Positions 21,828 to 35,214 of a DNA stretch of 64,000 nt are shown one piece after another; the stretch's first letter is position 1, and each line of letters opens with the position of its first letter. The position numbers and the translations under genes are program-made. The DNA is from Asterias amurensis (Eukaryota; Echinodermata; Asteroidea; Forcipulatida; Asteriidae). The stretch lies in contig NC_092663.1 of assembly GCF_032118995.1 (NCBI RefSeq), forward strand, positions 3,534,001 through 3,598,000, in the 5' to 3' direction. The notes under the pieces were generated by a model. It made no database searches and was not told the origin of the DNA. It saw nothing but the letters and a program-made list of their open reading frames with translations.

Positions 21828-24569
21828 CTTGAGTTGTTGATAGCTGATGACTTGTAGTGCTGCTGGTCTTGGTTGTTGTAGTGGTCGTTGGTGCTTTAGG
21901 TTTTTAAGAAAAGTGCATAACAATTGAGAATAAATTATCATAGATGTTAAATTTGCATCAGGGATAAAGATTATTCATTTTGGTTTTCACCCATATACAC
22001 CATTGAGTGTGTATTACTGTATACTTGGTACTTACCCGAGTACTGTGAAAAAAATCACATACATATTACTCGGGTGGGAATATTCAGTGGCTAGAGGCAG
22101 TTCATTACATTAATAAATTCTCAATAACAAAATCAAGTAGCAGAATTTGAACTCTGTCCGAGTTGAACAAACTGACCTGACTTTATTGTAGTTAAAAGAT
22201 ATTTTGTTAGTCTGTAGCAATGAAAGGATTCATTATGCATAACAAAAAACATTGCAAGTGTGAAGAGACAAATGGATTCGCTTACGAGGAGGACGGCCCT
22301 TGATGGTAGTAGTCGATAGCAAAGTGTCTCCTGTTGGCAAACCTAAAGGATTAATCAAAATATTGTGTAATGTTCAGAACACAACAGAATGAATCCATCC
22401 AAGATGCTCATACATTTTTCCTGGTATTATAGTAAACACATGCATTTGTTATCAAGACTCTTCTCTTAATAAATACAATTATTTTACCTTTAGTTGTAGG
22501 GGATTTGGTTGTCACATATTCTGTTGTTGAAAACTCTGTAAAAGCAAAAGTTATTGTTCAATAATTAGTTGTTTGTAGAATATTATTATAGTAAAGGGTT
22601 AACGTGAATGTTGTAAAGAAATAGGTAATGTTTTCAAACCCTGTTTCAATGGAGAATAAGAAGAAATCACAATCCAACAAACCTAGTGGATAACAGGATA
22701 AGTTGTGTCAAAAATGACTTTGAGAAAAGTATTTCCTTATGTGGTAATGTGCAATTTGTACCAAAACTTGTCTTTGTAATTGTCCAACAAAACTTAATGC
22801 TAAAAAACTTGGGGGGGGGGGGTTCTTTACTTTGTAAACGAATGTGATTACCTTCAGCACATCCCAAGACAGTCAACTCAATAGTTGCTCCGCTGACACC
22901 TGAGACATCAATGAACTTGATCTGGAGTTCCTTTATACCTTCTAGTGATGGTTCGTTCATGGGAAATACCTTCATTTCTGATTGAATACCCTCAATAGAC
23001 AAGGTAAACTGTGAACAGGAGAATGGAAGTTTTTGCTTTACTTCAAGATTGATAATCAATGAGCACATTGTGAAAAATAAAAGTGAAAACAATAATTATA
23101 AGTGGATTAGTTAAAAAATGTTCCCACTCACCTCCGTGATTGTATTTTTGATCACCACTTGCTTGAAATCTGTCTCGTCTACTCTCTTTGCAAGTAATGT
23201 GAAAGTGAATTTGACTGACTGTGGTGACGTTGATCCCGTCTTTGGTGTGGTCGTTCCTTCTGCTTGTCCAGAAGTAACACTTGATGTGATTTTCTTCAAA
23301 GTGATAAGAACTCCACGAACATTGATATTGCTATTGAACTTTCTCTCCAGAACAGCACTGTTGCCAACAGACTGTTCGATTGGTAACTCGGAAAATGTGA
23401 GAAAGCCTGACTCATCTGTCAAGAGATTTCCTCTTGTCTGGTCCTTTGTCTCTACACCGCTCTCGCTATCCATATTTTGAAGACAGTACCCTGAACGGAC
23501 AGAAATGGGTATTATTAACACTGATAGTTTTTTTTTCAATCAGATCTAAGGTTACTGCTATAGTCATTTTTATTTCTCAGAATACAAAACTGTATGTCTT
23601 TACCCTCTGTGGTTGAAACCAGAGATGTTGTTGAGGTTGTTGTTCGTTCTGTGGTTGTCTGAGTTGGTGTTGTAACTGCCACAGTGCTTGTTGATTCTTC
23701 GGTTGTCGTTGTTGGTGTTGTCACAGAGACTGCTGTAGTTGTTACCTGGGTTGTGGTGAATTCTGGGACAAAACAAAAAGGGGATTGGAATCAGAACAGT
23801 TTGTAATTCAAACAAAAGGACTGGGTCTTAAGACTGTTTATTTTAAAGGCTTGCCTATTTGTAACGTGCATTTCAAGAAACAAATAATTTCTTACATACA
23901 AGTAACAGGAATACTGTATTCCTGCTACTATCAGCTTACCTTCTGCACAGCCCAATACATGCAGTTCCAAAGTTGCAGACGAAACACCAGTGACCTCTAG
24001 GACAGTCACACGGAATGCCACAACCCCTTCAATGACTTCATTTCCAAGTTTTAGGAACTTCTGCAAGGGTTGATCACTGACTGGTGTGAATGTGATCACC
24101 TGTGGGGAGAGAATTATAACGTGAACCTCGGAAATTACTCTTGATGCAATTTCTTCAGAAATCTTCACATGTTTTATATAACTTGACTCTGAAAATAAGT
24201 GTGTAAGATTATTTGTTATATTCACCTTGGGTTCTTGGCTGTCTTCCAGCAACAGGGGCTTAAAGTCATCGTTTCTCTCCTTCTTGGTGAAGAAATTTAT
24301 AGTCACAGACACAAGTTCCTCATTTCCAGTCGGAGATGGTGTCGAGGAAGATGATGATGGAACAAGCCTAATACTGATTGCTCTGATAGAGGCAGATCTT
24401 GTTAAAATGCCATCAACACTGGGCAGGTTGTTGTCTCCCACCTCCAAAGGCAAGCTTTCGAACTTGATGTAAGTTGTTCCATTTTCTACTTGTAAAGTAA
24501 TTAGATCTGAGGTAGGTGTAAAACCTTCCTGAAGGCCTTCTTCACCATCCATATTCTCCAAACAGTAAC
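21828..24569 (-). CDS. Array unit U7 (long unit 1)
   Basis: Exons: I-a 24226-24569, I-b 23940-24099, linker B 23604-23762, II-a 23132-23490, II-b 22852-23008, then three linker exons 22488-22535 (48 nt), 22286-22342 (57 nt) and 21828-21893 (66 nt), all phase 1-1. They encode EFSTTEYVTTKSPTTK, then a GLPTGDTLLSTTTIKGRPP stretch, then PTTTTTTKTSSTTSHQ. Domain II-b is a special subtype (SEMKVFPMNEPSLEGIKEL). Domain I is the SQEP subtype. Total 1350 nt (450 residues). The third linker exon ends QLSTTQ, like QLSTTP of linker A, so it is the homologue of linker A. Confidence 0.8.
21941..22100. mobile_element. Remnant related to the foldback element, in the long-unit intron (copy 1)
   Basis: From TAGATGTTAAATTTGCATC at 21941 the sequence matches the left part of the element at 7841 onward (GGGATAAAGA, TTTTGGTTTT, ACCCATA) and then the GAGTACTGTG centre. 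It degenerates after that and lacks a clean right arm. It lies between the second and third linker exons of U7. Confidence 0.6.
22811..22822. repeat. Poly-G tract, 12 bp (long-unit intron)
   Basis: A run of 12 G on the plus strand (poly-C in the pre-mRNA), 30 bp downstream of the domain II-b donor at 22851. The equivalents in U14 and U19 are 14 and 18 long. Confidence 0.9.
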
Positions 24570-24670
24570 CTGCAAGGTAAATAAATCAGTAATGGTATGA
24601 AAGTCATGTATGTTTGTTCAAAAAGCTGTAAGAATGAAGGCTTGGTTATTTATCGCATATTCGTAATTAC

Positions 24671-26679
24671 CTGGAGTTGTTGATAGCTGAGGAGTTGTGG
24701 TGCTAACAGTACTGCTAGTTGTAGTTTGCACAGTTGTTGAGACTTCTAAAACGGCAAGAAAGATCTTGTGTAAATTAATTCCATCTGTTGTGATACCCAA
24801 TGTTAGCAAATGTGTATTGAGTGATCTGAAATCATGAAACACTGGCAGACCAAACAAACTAACTTTTTGGTCAGACTGAGTTTTATTGAGGAAAAAAGTT
24901 CTTGGTCAAACTGAATTTTATTGAGGGAAAAAGTTCTTTACTTGGTAAACGAATTTTATTACCTTCAGCACATCCCAAGACAGTTAACTCAATAGTTGCT
25001 CCGCTGACACCTGAGACATCGATGAACTTGATCTGAAGTTCCGTTATACCTTGTAGTGATGGTTCGTCCTCTGCAAATACCTTCACTTCCGATTGAATAC
25101 CCTCAATAGTCAAGGTAAACTGTGAACAGGAGAAGAGAGTTTTTGCTTGACTACAAGATTTATAATCAATGAGCACATTGTGAAAAATAAAAGTGAAAAC
25201 AATAATTATAAATGGATTAGTTAAAAAATGTTCCCACTCACCTCCGTGATTGTATTTTTGATCACCACTTGCTTGAAATCTGTCTCGTCTACTCTCTTTG
25301 CAAGTAACGTGAAAGTGAATTTGACTGACTGTGGTGACGTTGATCCCGTCTTTGGTGTGGTCGTTCCTTCTGCTTGTCCAGAAGTAACACTTGATGTGAT
25401 TTTCTTCAAAGTGATAAGAACTCCACGAACATTGATATTGCTACTGAACTTTCTCTCCAGAACAGCACTGTTGCCAACAGACTGTTCGATTGGTAACTCG
25501 GAAAATGTGAGAAAGCCTGACTCATCTGTCAAGAGATTTCCTCTTGTCTGGTCCTTTGTCTCTACACCGCTCTCGCTATCCATATTTTGAAGACAGTACC
25601 CTGAAAGGACAGAAATGGGTATTATTAACACTGATAGTTTTTTTTTAAATCAGATCTAAGGTTACTGCTATAGTCATTTTTATTTCTCAGAATACAAAAC
25701 TGTATGTCTTTACCCTCTGTGGTTGAAACCAGAGATGTTGTTGAGGTTGTTGTTCGTTCTGTGGTTGTCTGAGTTGGTGTTGTAACTGCCACAGTGCTTG
25801 TTGATTCTTCGGTTGTCGTTGTTGGTGTTGTCACAGAGACTGCTGTAGTTGTTACCTGGGTTGTGGTGAATTCTGGGACAAAACAAAAAGGGGATTGGAA
25901 TCAGAACAGTTTGTAATTCAAACAAAAGGACTGGGTCTTAAGACTGTTTATTTTAAAGGCTTGCCTATTTGTAACGTGCATTTCAAGAAACAAATAATTT
26001 CTTACATACAAGTAACAGGAATACTGTATTCCTGCTACTATCAGCTTACCTTCTGCACAGCCCAATACATGTAGCTCCAAGGTTGCAGACGAAACACCAG
26101 TGACCTCTAGGACAGTCACACGGAATGCCACAACCCCTTCAATGACTTCATTTCCAAGTTTTAGGAACTTCTGCAAGGGTTGATCACTGACTGGTGTGAA
26201 TGTGATCACCTGTGGAGAGAGAATTATAACGTGAACCTCAGAAATTACTCTTGATGCAATTTCTTCAGAAATCTTCACATGTTTTATATTACTTGACTCT
26301 GGAAATAAGTGTGTTAGATTGTTTGCTATATTCACCTTGGGTTCTTGGTTGTCTTCCAGCAACAGGGGCTTAAAGTCATCGTTTCTCTCCTTCTTGGTGA
26401 AGAAATTTATAGTCACAGACACGAGTTCCTCATTTCCAGTCGGAGATGGTGTCGAGGAAGATGATGATGGAACAAGCCTAATACTGATTGCTCTGATAGA
26501 GGCAGATCTTGTTAAAATGCCATCAACACTGGGCAGGTTGTTGTCTCCCACCTCCAAAGGCAAGCTTTCGAACTTGATGTAAGTTGTTCCATTTTCTACT
26601 TGTAAAGTAATTAGATCTGAGGTAGGTGTAAAACCTTCCTGAAGGCCTTCTTCACCATCCATATTCTCCAAACAGTAAC
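24671..26679 (-). CDS. Array unit U8
   Basis: Exons: I-a 26336-26679, I-b 26050-26209, linker B 25714-25872, II-a 25242-25600, II-b 24963-25119, linker A 24671-24745. Markers: NQEP domain I, TPTTTT linker B, PIEQS with KFSSN in II-a, SEVKV in II-b, STTVQ in linker A. It is the first of the 'A' units in the 4217-bp dimer series U8/U10/U12. Confidence 0.85.
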
Positions 26680-26780
26680 CTGCAAGGTAAATAAATCAGT
26701 AATGGTATGAAAGTCATGTATGTTTGTTCAAAAAGCTGTAAGAATGAAGGCTTGGTTATTTATCGCATATTCGTAATTAC

Positions 26781-28786
26781 CTGGAGTTGTTGATAGCTGA
26801 GGAGTTGTGGTGCTAACAGTACTGCTAGTTGTAGTTTGCGTAGTTGTTGAGACTTCTAAAACGGCAAGAAAGATCTTGAGTAAATTAATTCCATCTGTTG
26901 TGATACCCAATGTTAGCAAATGTGTATTGAGTGATCTGAAATCATGAAACACTGGCAGACCAAACAAACTAACTTTTTCGTCAGACTGAGTTTTATTGAG
27001 GGAAAAAGTTCTTGGTCAAACTGAATTTTATTGAGGGAAAAAGTTCTTTACTTGGTAAACGAATTTTATTACCTTCAGCACATCCCAAGACAGTTAACTC
27101 AATAGTTGCTCCGCTGACACCTGAGACATCAATGAACTTGATCTGAAGTTCCGTTATACCTTGTAGTGATGGTTCGTCCTCTGCAAATACCTTCATTTCC
27201 GATTGAATACCCTCAATAGTCAAGGTAAACTGTAAACAGCAGAAGAAAGTTTTTGCTTGACTACAAGATTTATAATCAATGAGCACATTGTGAAAAATAA
27301 AAGTGAAAAGAATAATTATAAGTGGATTAGTTAAAAAATGTTCCCACTCACCTCCGTGATTGTATTTTTGATCACCACTTGCTTGAAATCTGTCTCGTCT
27401 ACTCTCTTTGCAAGTAATGTGAAAGTGAATTTGACTGACTGTGGTGACGTTGATCCCGTCTTTGGTGTGGTCGTTCCTTCTGCTTGTCCAGAAGTAACAC
27501 TTGATGTGATTTTCTTCAAAGTGATAAGAACTCCACGAACATTGATATTGCTATTGAACTTTCTCTCCAGAACAGCACTGTTGCCAACAGACTGATCGAT
27601 TGGTAACTCGGAAAATGTGAGAAAGCCTGACTCATCTGTCAAGAGATTTCCTCTTGTCTGGTCCTTTGTCTCTACACCGCTCTCGCTATCCATATTTTGA
27701 AGACAGTACCCTGAACGGACAGAAATGGTTGTTGTTAACACTGAAAGTTTTTTTTATCAGATCTAAGGTTATTGCTATAGTCATTTTTATTTCTCAGAAT
27801 ATAAAACTGTATGTCTTTACCCTCTGTGGTTGAAACCAGAGATGTTGTTGAGGTTGTTGTTCGTTCTGTGGTTGTCTGAGTTGGTGTTGTAACTGCCACA
27901 GTGCTTGTTGATTCTTCGGTTGTCATTGTTGGTGTTGTCACAGAGACTGCTGTAGTTGTTACCTGGGTTGTGGTGAATTCTGGGACAAAACAAAAAGGGG
28001 ATTGGAATCAGAACAGTTTGTAATTCAAACAAAAGGACTGGGTCTTAAGACTGTTTATTTTAAAGGCTTGCCTATTTGTAACGTGCATTTCAAGAAACAA
28101 ATAATTTCTTACATACAAGTAACAGGAATACTGTATTCCTGCTACTATCAGCTTACCTTCTGCACAGCCCAATACATGCAGTTCCAAAGTTGCAGACGAA
28201 ACACCAGTGACCTCTAGGACAGTCACACGGAATGCCACAACCCCTTCAATGACTTCATTTCCAAGTTTTAGGAACTTCTGCAAGGGTTGATCACTGACTG
28301 GTGTGAATGTGATCACCTGTGGGGAGAGAATTATAACGTGAACCTCGGAAATTACTCTTGATGCAATTTCTTCAGAAATCTTCACATGTTTTATATAACT
28401 TGACTCTGAAAATAAGTGTGTAAGATTATTTGTTATATTCACCTTGGGTTCTTGGCTGTCTTCCAGCAACAGGGGCTTAAAGTCATCGTTTCTCTCCTTC
28501 TTGGTGAAGAAATTTATAGTCACAGACACAAGTTCCTCATTTCCAGTCGGAGATGGTGTCGAGGAAGATGATGATGGAACAAGCCTAATACTGATTGCTC
28601 TGATAGAGGCAGATCTTGTTAAAATGCCATCAACACTGGGCAGGTTGTTGTCTCCCACCTCCAAAGGCAAGCTTTCGAACTTGATGTAAGTTGTTCCATT
28701 TTCTACTTGTAAAGTAATTAGATCTGAGGTAGGTGTAAAACCTTCCTGAAGGCCTTCTTCACCATCCATATTCTCCAAACAGTAAC
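26781..28786 (-). CDS. Array unit U9
   Basis: Exons: I-a 28443-28786, I-b 28157-28316, linker B 27821-27979, II-a 27352-27710, II-b 27073-27229, linker A 26781-26855. Markers: SQEP domain I joined to TPTMTT linker B, PIDQS II-a and SEMKV II-b, so domain I comes from the U7-like family and the rest from the U2-like family. 'B' unit of the 4217-bp dimer. Confidence 0.85.
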
Positions 28787-28887
28787 CTGCAAGGTAAATA
28801 AATCAGTAATGGTATGAAAGTCATGTATGTTTGTTCAAAAAGCTGTAAGAATGAAGGCTTGGTTATTTATCGCATATTCGTAATTAC

Positions 28888-30896
28888 CTGGAGTTGTTGA
28901 TAGCTGAGGAGTTGTGGTGCTAACAGTACTGCTAGTTGTAGTTTGCACAGTTGTTGAGACTTCTAAAACGGCAAGAAAGATCTTGTGTAAATTAATTCCA
29001 TCTGTTGTGATACCCAATGTTAGCAAATGTGTATTGAGTGATCTGAAATCATGAAACACTGGCAGACCAAACAAACTAACTTTTTGGTCAGACTGAGTTT
29101 TATTGAGGAAAAAAGTTCTTGGTCAAACTGAATTTTATTGAGGGAAAAAGTTCTTTACTTGGTAAACGAATTTTATTACCTTCAGCACATCCCAAGACAG
29201 TTAACTCAATAGTTGCTCCGCTGACACCTGAGACATCGATGAACTTGATCTGAAGTTCCGTTATACCTTGTAGTGATGGTTCGTCCTCTGCAAATACCTT
29301 CACTTCCGATTGAATACCCTCAATAGTCAAGGTAAACTGTGAACAGGAGAAGAGAGTTTTTGCTTGACTACAAGATTTATAATCAATGAGCACATTGTGA
29401 AAAATAAAAGTGAAAACAATAATTATAAATGGATTAGTTAAAAAATGTTCCCACTCACCTCCGTGATTGTATTTTTGATCACCACTTGCTTGAAATCTGT
29501 CTCGTCTACTCTCTTTGCAAGTAACGTGAAAGTGAATTTGACTGACTGTGGTGACGTTGATCCCGTCTTTGGTGTGGTCGTTCCTTCTGCTTGTCCAGAA
29601 GTAACACTTGATGTGATTTTCTTCAAAGTGATAAGAACTCCACGAACATTGATATTGCTACTGAACTTTCTCTCCAGAACAGCACTGTTGCCAACAGACT
29701 GTTCGATTGGTAACTCGGAAAATGTGAGAAAGCCTGACTCATCTGTCAAGAGATTTCCTCTTGTCTGGTCCTTTGTCTCTACACCGCTCTCGCTATCCAT
29801 ATTTTGAAGACAGTACCCTGAAAGGACAGAAATGGGTATTATTAACACTGATAGTTTTTTTTTAAATCAGATCTAAGGTTACTGCTATAGTCATTTTTAT
29901 TTCTCAGAATACAAAACTGTATGTCTTTACCCTCTGTGGTTGAAACCAGAGATGTTGTTGAGGTTGTTGTTCGTTCTGTGGTTGTCTGAGTTGGTGTTGT
30001 AACTGCCACAGTGCTTGTTGATTCTTCGGTTGTCGTTGTTGGTGTTGTCACAGAGACTGCTGTAGTTGTTACCTGGGTTGTGGTGAATTCTGGGACAAAA
30101 CAAAAAGGGGATTGGAATCAGAACAGTTTGTAATTCAAACAAAAGGACTGGGTCTTAAGACTGTTTATTTTAAAGGCTTGCCTATTTGTAACGTGCATTT
30201 CAAGAAACAAATAATTTCTTACATACAAGTAACAGGAATACTGTATTCCTGCTACTATCAGCTTACCTTCTGCACAGCCCAATACATGCAGTTCCAAAGT
30301 TGCAGACGAAACACCAGTGACCTCTAGGACAGTCACACGGAATGCCACAACCCCTTCAATGACTTCATTTCCAAGTTTTAGGAACTTCTGCAAGGGTTGA
30401 TCACTGACTGGTGTGAATGTGATCACCTGTGGAGAGAGAATTATAACGTGAACCTCAGAAATTACTCTTGATGCAATTTCTTCAGAAATCTTCACATGTT
30501 TTATATTACTTGACTCTGGAAATAAGTGTGTTAGATTGTTTGCTATATTCACCTTGGGTTCTTGGTTGTCTTCCAGCAACAGGGGCTTAAAGTCATCGTT
30601 TCTCTCCTTCTTGGTGAAGAAATTTATAGTCACAGACACGAGTTCCTCATTTCCAGTCGGAGATGGTGTCGAGGAAGATGATGATGGAACAAGCCTAATA
30701 CTGATTGCTCTGATAGAGGCAGATCTTGTTAAAATGCCATCAACACTGGGCAGGTTGTTGTCTCCCACCTCCAAAGGCAAGCTTTCGAACTTGATGTAAG
30801 TTGTTCCATTTTCTACTTGTAAAGTAATTAGATCTGAGGTAGGTGTAAAACCTTCCTGAAGGCCTTCTTCACCATCCATATTCTCCAAACAGTAAC
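28888..30896 (-). CDS. Array unit U10
   Basis: Exons: I-a 30553-30896, I-b 30267-30426, linker B 29931-30089, II-a 29459-29817, II-b 29180-29336, linker A 28888-28962. Same markers as U8 (KFSSN, STTVQ), exactly 4217 bp away. I-b carries the ATGCAGTTCC variant where U8 has ATGTAGCTCC, another mosaic site. Confidence 0.85.
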
Positions 30897-30997
30897 CTGC
30901 AAGGTAAATAAATCAGTAATGGTATGAAAGTCATGTATGTTTGTTCAAAAAGCTGTAAGAATGAAGGCTTGGTTATTTATCGCATATTCGTAATTAC

Positions 30998-33003
30998 CTG
31001 GAGTTGTTGATAGCTGAGGAGTTGTGGTGCTAACAGTACTGCTAGTTGTAGTTTGCGTAGTTGTTGAGACTTCTAAAACGGCAAGAAAGATCTTGAGTAA
31101 ATTAATTCCATCTGTTGTGATACCCAATGTTAGCAAATGTGTATTGAGTGATCTGAAATCATGAAACACTGGCAGACCAAACAAACTAACTTTTTCGTCA
31201 GACTGAGTTTTATTGAGGGAAAAAGTTCTTGGTCAAACTGAATTTTATTGAGGGAAAAAGTTCTTTACTTGGTAAACGAATTTTATTACCTTCAGCACAT
31301 CCCAAGACAGTTAACTCAATAGTTGCTCCGCTGACACCTGAGACATCAATGAACTTGATCTGAAGTTCCGTTATACCTTGTAGTGATGGTTCGTCCTCTG
31401 CAAATACCTTCATTTCCGATTGAATACCCTCAATAGTCAAGGTAAACTGTAAACAGCAGAAGAAAGTTTTTGCTTGACTACAAGATTTATAATCAATGAG
31501 CACATTGTGAAAAATAAAAGTGAAAACAATAATTATAAGTGGATTAGTTAAAAAATGTTCCCACTCACCTCCGTGATTGTATTTTTGATCACCACTTGCT
31601 TGAAATCTGTCTCGTCTACTCTCTTTGCAAGTAATGTGAAAGTGAATTTGACTGACTGTGGTGACGTTGATCCCGTCTTTGGTGTGGTCGTTCCTTCTGC
31701 TTGTCCAGAAGTAACACTTGATGTGATTTTCTTCAAAGTGATAAGAACTCCACGAACATTGATATTGCTATTGAACTTTCTCTCCAGAACAGCACTGTTG
31801 CCAACAGACTGATCGATTGGTAACTCGGAAAATGTGAGAAAGCCTGACTCATCTGTCAAGAGATTTCCTCTTGTCTGGTCCTTTGTCTCTACACCGCTCT
31901 CGCTATCCATATTTTGAAGACAGTACCCTGAACGGACAGAAATGGTTATTGTTAACACTGAAAGTTTTTTTTATCAGATCTAAGGTTATTGCTATAGTCA
32001 TTTTTATTTCTCAGAATATAAAACTGTATGTCTTTACCCTCTGTGGTTGAAACCAGAGATGTTGTTGAGGTTGTTGTTCGTTCTGTGGTTGTCTGAGTTG
32101 GTGTTGTAACTGCCACAGTGCTTGTTGATTCTTCGGTTGTCATTGTTGGTGTTGTCACAGAGACTGCTGTAGTTGTTACCTGGGTTGTGGTGAATTCTGG
32201 GACAAAACAAAAAGGGGATTGGAATCAGAACAGTTTGTAATTCAAACAAAAGGACTGGGTCTTAAGACTGTTTATTTTAAAGGCTTGCCTATTTGTAACG
32301 TGCATTTCAAGAAACAAATAATTTCTTACATACAAGTAACAGGAATACTGTATTCCTGCTACTATCAGCTTACCTTCTGCACAGCCCAATACATGCAGTT
32401 CCAAAGTTGCAGACGAAACACCAGTGACCTCTAGGACAGTCACACGGAATGCCACAACCCCTTCAATGACTTCATTTCCAAGTTTTAGGAACTTCTGCAA
32501 GGGTTGATCACTGACTGGTGTGAATGTGATCACCTGTGGGGAGAGAATTATAACGTGAACCTCGGAAATTACTCTTGATGCAATTTCTTCAGAAATCTTC
32601 ACATGTTTTATATAACTTGACTCTGAAAATAAGTGTGTAAGATTATTTGTTATATTCACCTTGGGTTCTTGGCTGTCTTCCAGCAACAGGGGCTTAAAGT
32701 CATCGTTTCTCTCCTTCTTGGTGAAGAAATTTATAGTCACAGACACAAGTTCCTCATTTCCAGTCGGAGATGGTGTCGAGGAAGATGATGATGGAACAAG
32801 CCTAATACTGATTGCTCTGATAGAGGCAGATCTTGTTAAAATGCCATCAACACTGGGCAGGTTGTTGTCTCCCACCTCCAAAGGCAAGCTTTCGAACTTG
32901 ATGTAAGTTGTTCCATTTTCTACTTGTAAAGTAATTAGATCTGAGGTAGGTGTAAAACCTTCCTGAAGGCCTTCTTCACCATCCATATTCTCCAAACAGT
33001 AAC
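30998..33003 (-). CDS. Array unit U11
   Basis: Exons: I-a 32660-33003, I-b 32374-32533, linker B 32038-32196, II-a 31569-31927, II-b 31290-31446, linker A 30998-31072. Same mosaic as U9 (SQEP, TPTMTT, PIDQS, SEMKV), 4217 bp away. Confidence 0.85.
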
Positions 33004-33104
33004 CTGCAAGGTAAATAAATCAGTAATGGTATGAAAGTCATGTATGTTTGTTCAAAAAGCTGTAAGAATGAAGGCTTGGTTATTTATCGCATATTCGTAA
33101 TTAC

Positions 33105-35113
33105 CTGGAGTTGTTGATAGCTTAGGAGTTGTGGTGCTAACAGTACTGCTAGTTGTAGTTTGCACAGTTGTTGAGACTTCTAAAACGGCAAGAAAGATCT
33201 TGTGTAAATTAATTCCATCTGTTGTGATACCCAATGTTAGCAAATGTGTATTGAGTGATCTGAAATCATGAAACACTGGCAGACCAAACAAACTAACTTT
33301 TTGGTCAGACTGAGTTTTATTGAGGAAAAAAGTTCTTGGTCAAACTGAATTTTATTGAGGGAAAAAGTTCTTTACTTGGTAAACGAATTTTATTACCTTC
33401 AGCACATCCCAAGACAGTTAACTCAATAGTTGCTCCGCTGACACCTGAGACATCGATGAACTTGATCTGAAGTTCCGTTATACCTTGTAGTGATGGTTCG
33501 TCCTCTGCAAATACCTTCACTTCCGATTGAATACCCTCAATAGTCAAGGTAAACTGTGAACAGGAGAAGAGAGTTTTTGCTTGACTACAAGATTTATAAT
33601 CAATGAGCACATTGTGAAAAATAAAAGTGAAAACAATAATTATAAATGGATTAGTTAAAAAATGTTCCCACTCACCTCCGTGATTGTATTTTTGATCACC
33701 ACTTGCTTGAAATCTGTCTCGTCTACTCTCTTTGCAAGTAACGTGAAAGTGAATTTGACTGACTGTGGTGACGTTGATCCCGTCTTTGGTGTGGTCGTTC
33801 CTTCTGCTTGTCCAGAAGTAACACTTGATGTGATTTTCTTCAAAGTGATAAGAACTCCACGAACATTGATATTGCTACTGAACTTTCTCTCCAGAACAGC
33901 ACTGTTGCCAACAGACTGTTCGATTGGTAACTCGGAAAATGTGAGAAAGCCTGACTCATCTGTCAAGAGATTTCCTCTTGTCTGGTCCTTTGTCTCTACA
34001 CCGCTCTCGCTATCCATATTTTGAAGACAGTACCCTGAAAGGACAGAAATGGGTATTATTAACACTGATAGTTTTTTTTTAAATCAGATCTAAGGTTACT
34101 GCTATAGTCATTGTTATTTCTCAGAATACAAAACTGTATGTCTTTACCCTCTGTGGTTGAAACCAGAGATGTTGTTGAGGTTGTTGTTCGTTCTGTGGTT
34201 GTCTGAGTTGGTGTTGTAACTGCCACAGTGCTTGTTGATTCTTCGGTTGTCGTTGTTGGTGTTGTCACAGAGACTGCTGTAGTTGTTACCTGGGTTGTGG
34301 TGAATTCTGGGACAAAACAAAAAGGGGATTGGAATCAGAACAGTTTGTAATTCAAACAAAAGGACTGGGTCTTAAGACTGTTTATTTTAAAGGCTTGCCT
34401 ATTTGTAACGTGCATTTCAAGAAACAAATAATTTCTTACATACAAGTAACAGGAATACTGTATTCCTGCTACTATCAGCTTACCTTCTGCACAGCCCAAT
34501 ACATGCAGTTCCAAAGTTGCAGACGAAACACCAGTGACCTCTAGGACAGTCACACGGAATGCCACAACCCCTTCAATGACTTCATTTCCAAGTTTTAGGA
34601 ACTTCTGCAAGGGTTGATCACTGACTGGTGTGAATGTGATCACCTGTGGAGAGAGAATTATAACGTGAACCTCAGAAATTACTCTTGATGCAATTTCTTC
34701 AGAAATCTTCACATGTTTTATATTACTTGACTCTGGAAATAAGTGTGTTAGATTGTTTGCTATATTCACCTTGGGTTCTTGGTTGTCTTCCAGCAACAGG
34801 GGCTTAAAGTCATCGTTTCTCTCCTTCTTGGTGAAGAAATTTATAGTCACAGACACGAGTTCCTCATTTCCAGTCGGAGATGGTGTCGAGGAAGATGATG
34901 ATGGAACAAGCCTAATACTGATTGCTCTGATAGAGGCAGATCTTGTTAAAATGCCATCAACACTGGGCAGGTTGTTGTCTCCCACCTCCAAAGGCAAGCT
35001 TTCGAACTTGATGTAAGTTGTTCCATTTTCTACTTGTAAAGTAATTAGATCTGAGGTAGGTGTAAAACCTTCCTGAAGGCCTTCTTCACCATCCATTTTC
35101 TCCAAACAGTAAC
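33105..35113 (-). CDS. Array unit U12
   Basis: Exons: I-a 34770-35113, I-b 34484-34643, linker B 34148-34306, II-a 33676-34034, II-b 33397-33553, linker A 33105-33179. Third 'A' unit of the dimer series. Private changes: Asn to Lys near the domain I start (CLEKMDG), and Gln to Lys in linker A (TTTPKLST). Confidence 0.85.
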
Positions 35114-35214
35114 CTGCAAGGTAAATAAATCAGTAATGGTATGAAAGTCATGTATGTTTGTTCAAAAAGCTGTAAGAATGAAGGCTTGGTTATTTATCGC
35201 ATATTCGTAATTAC

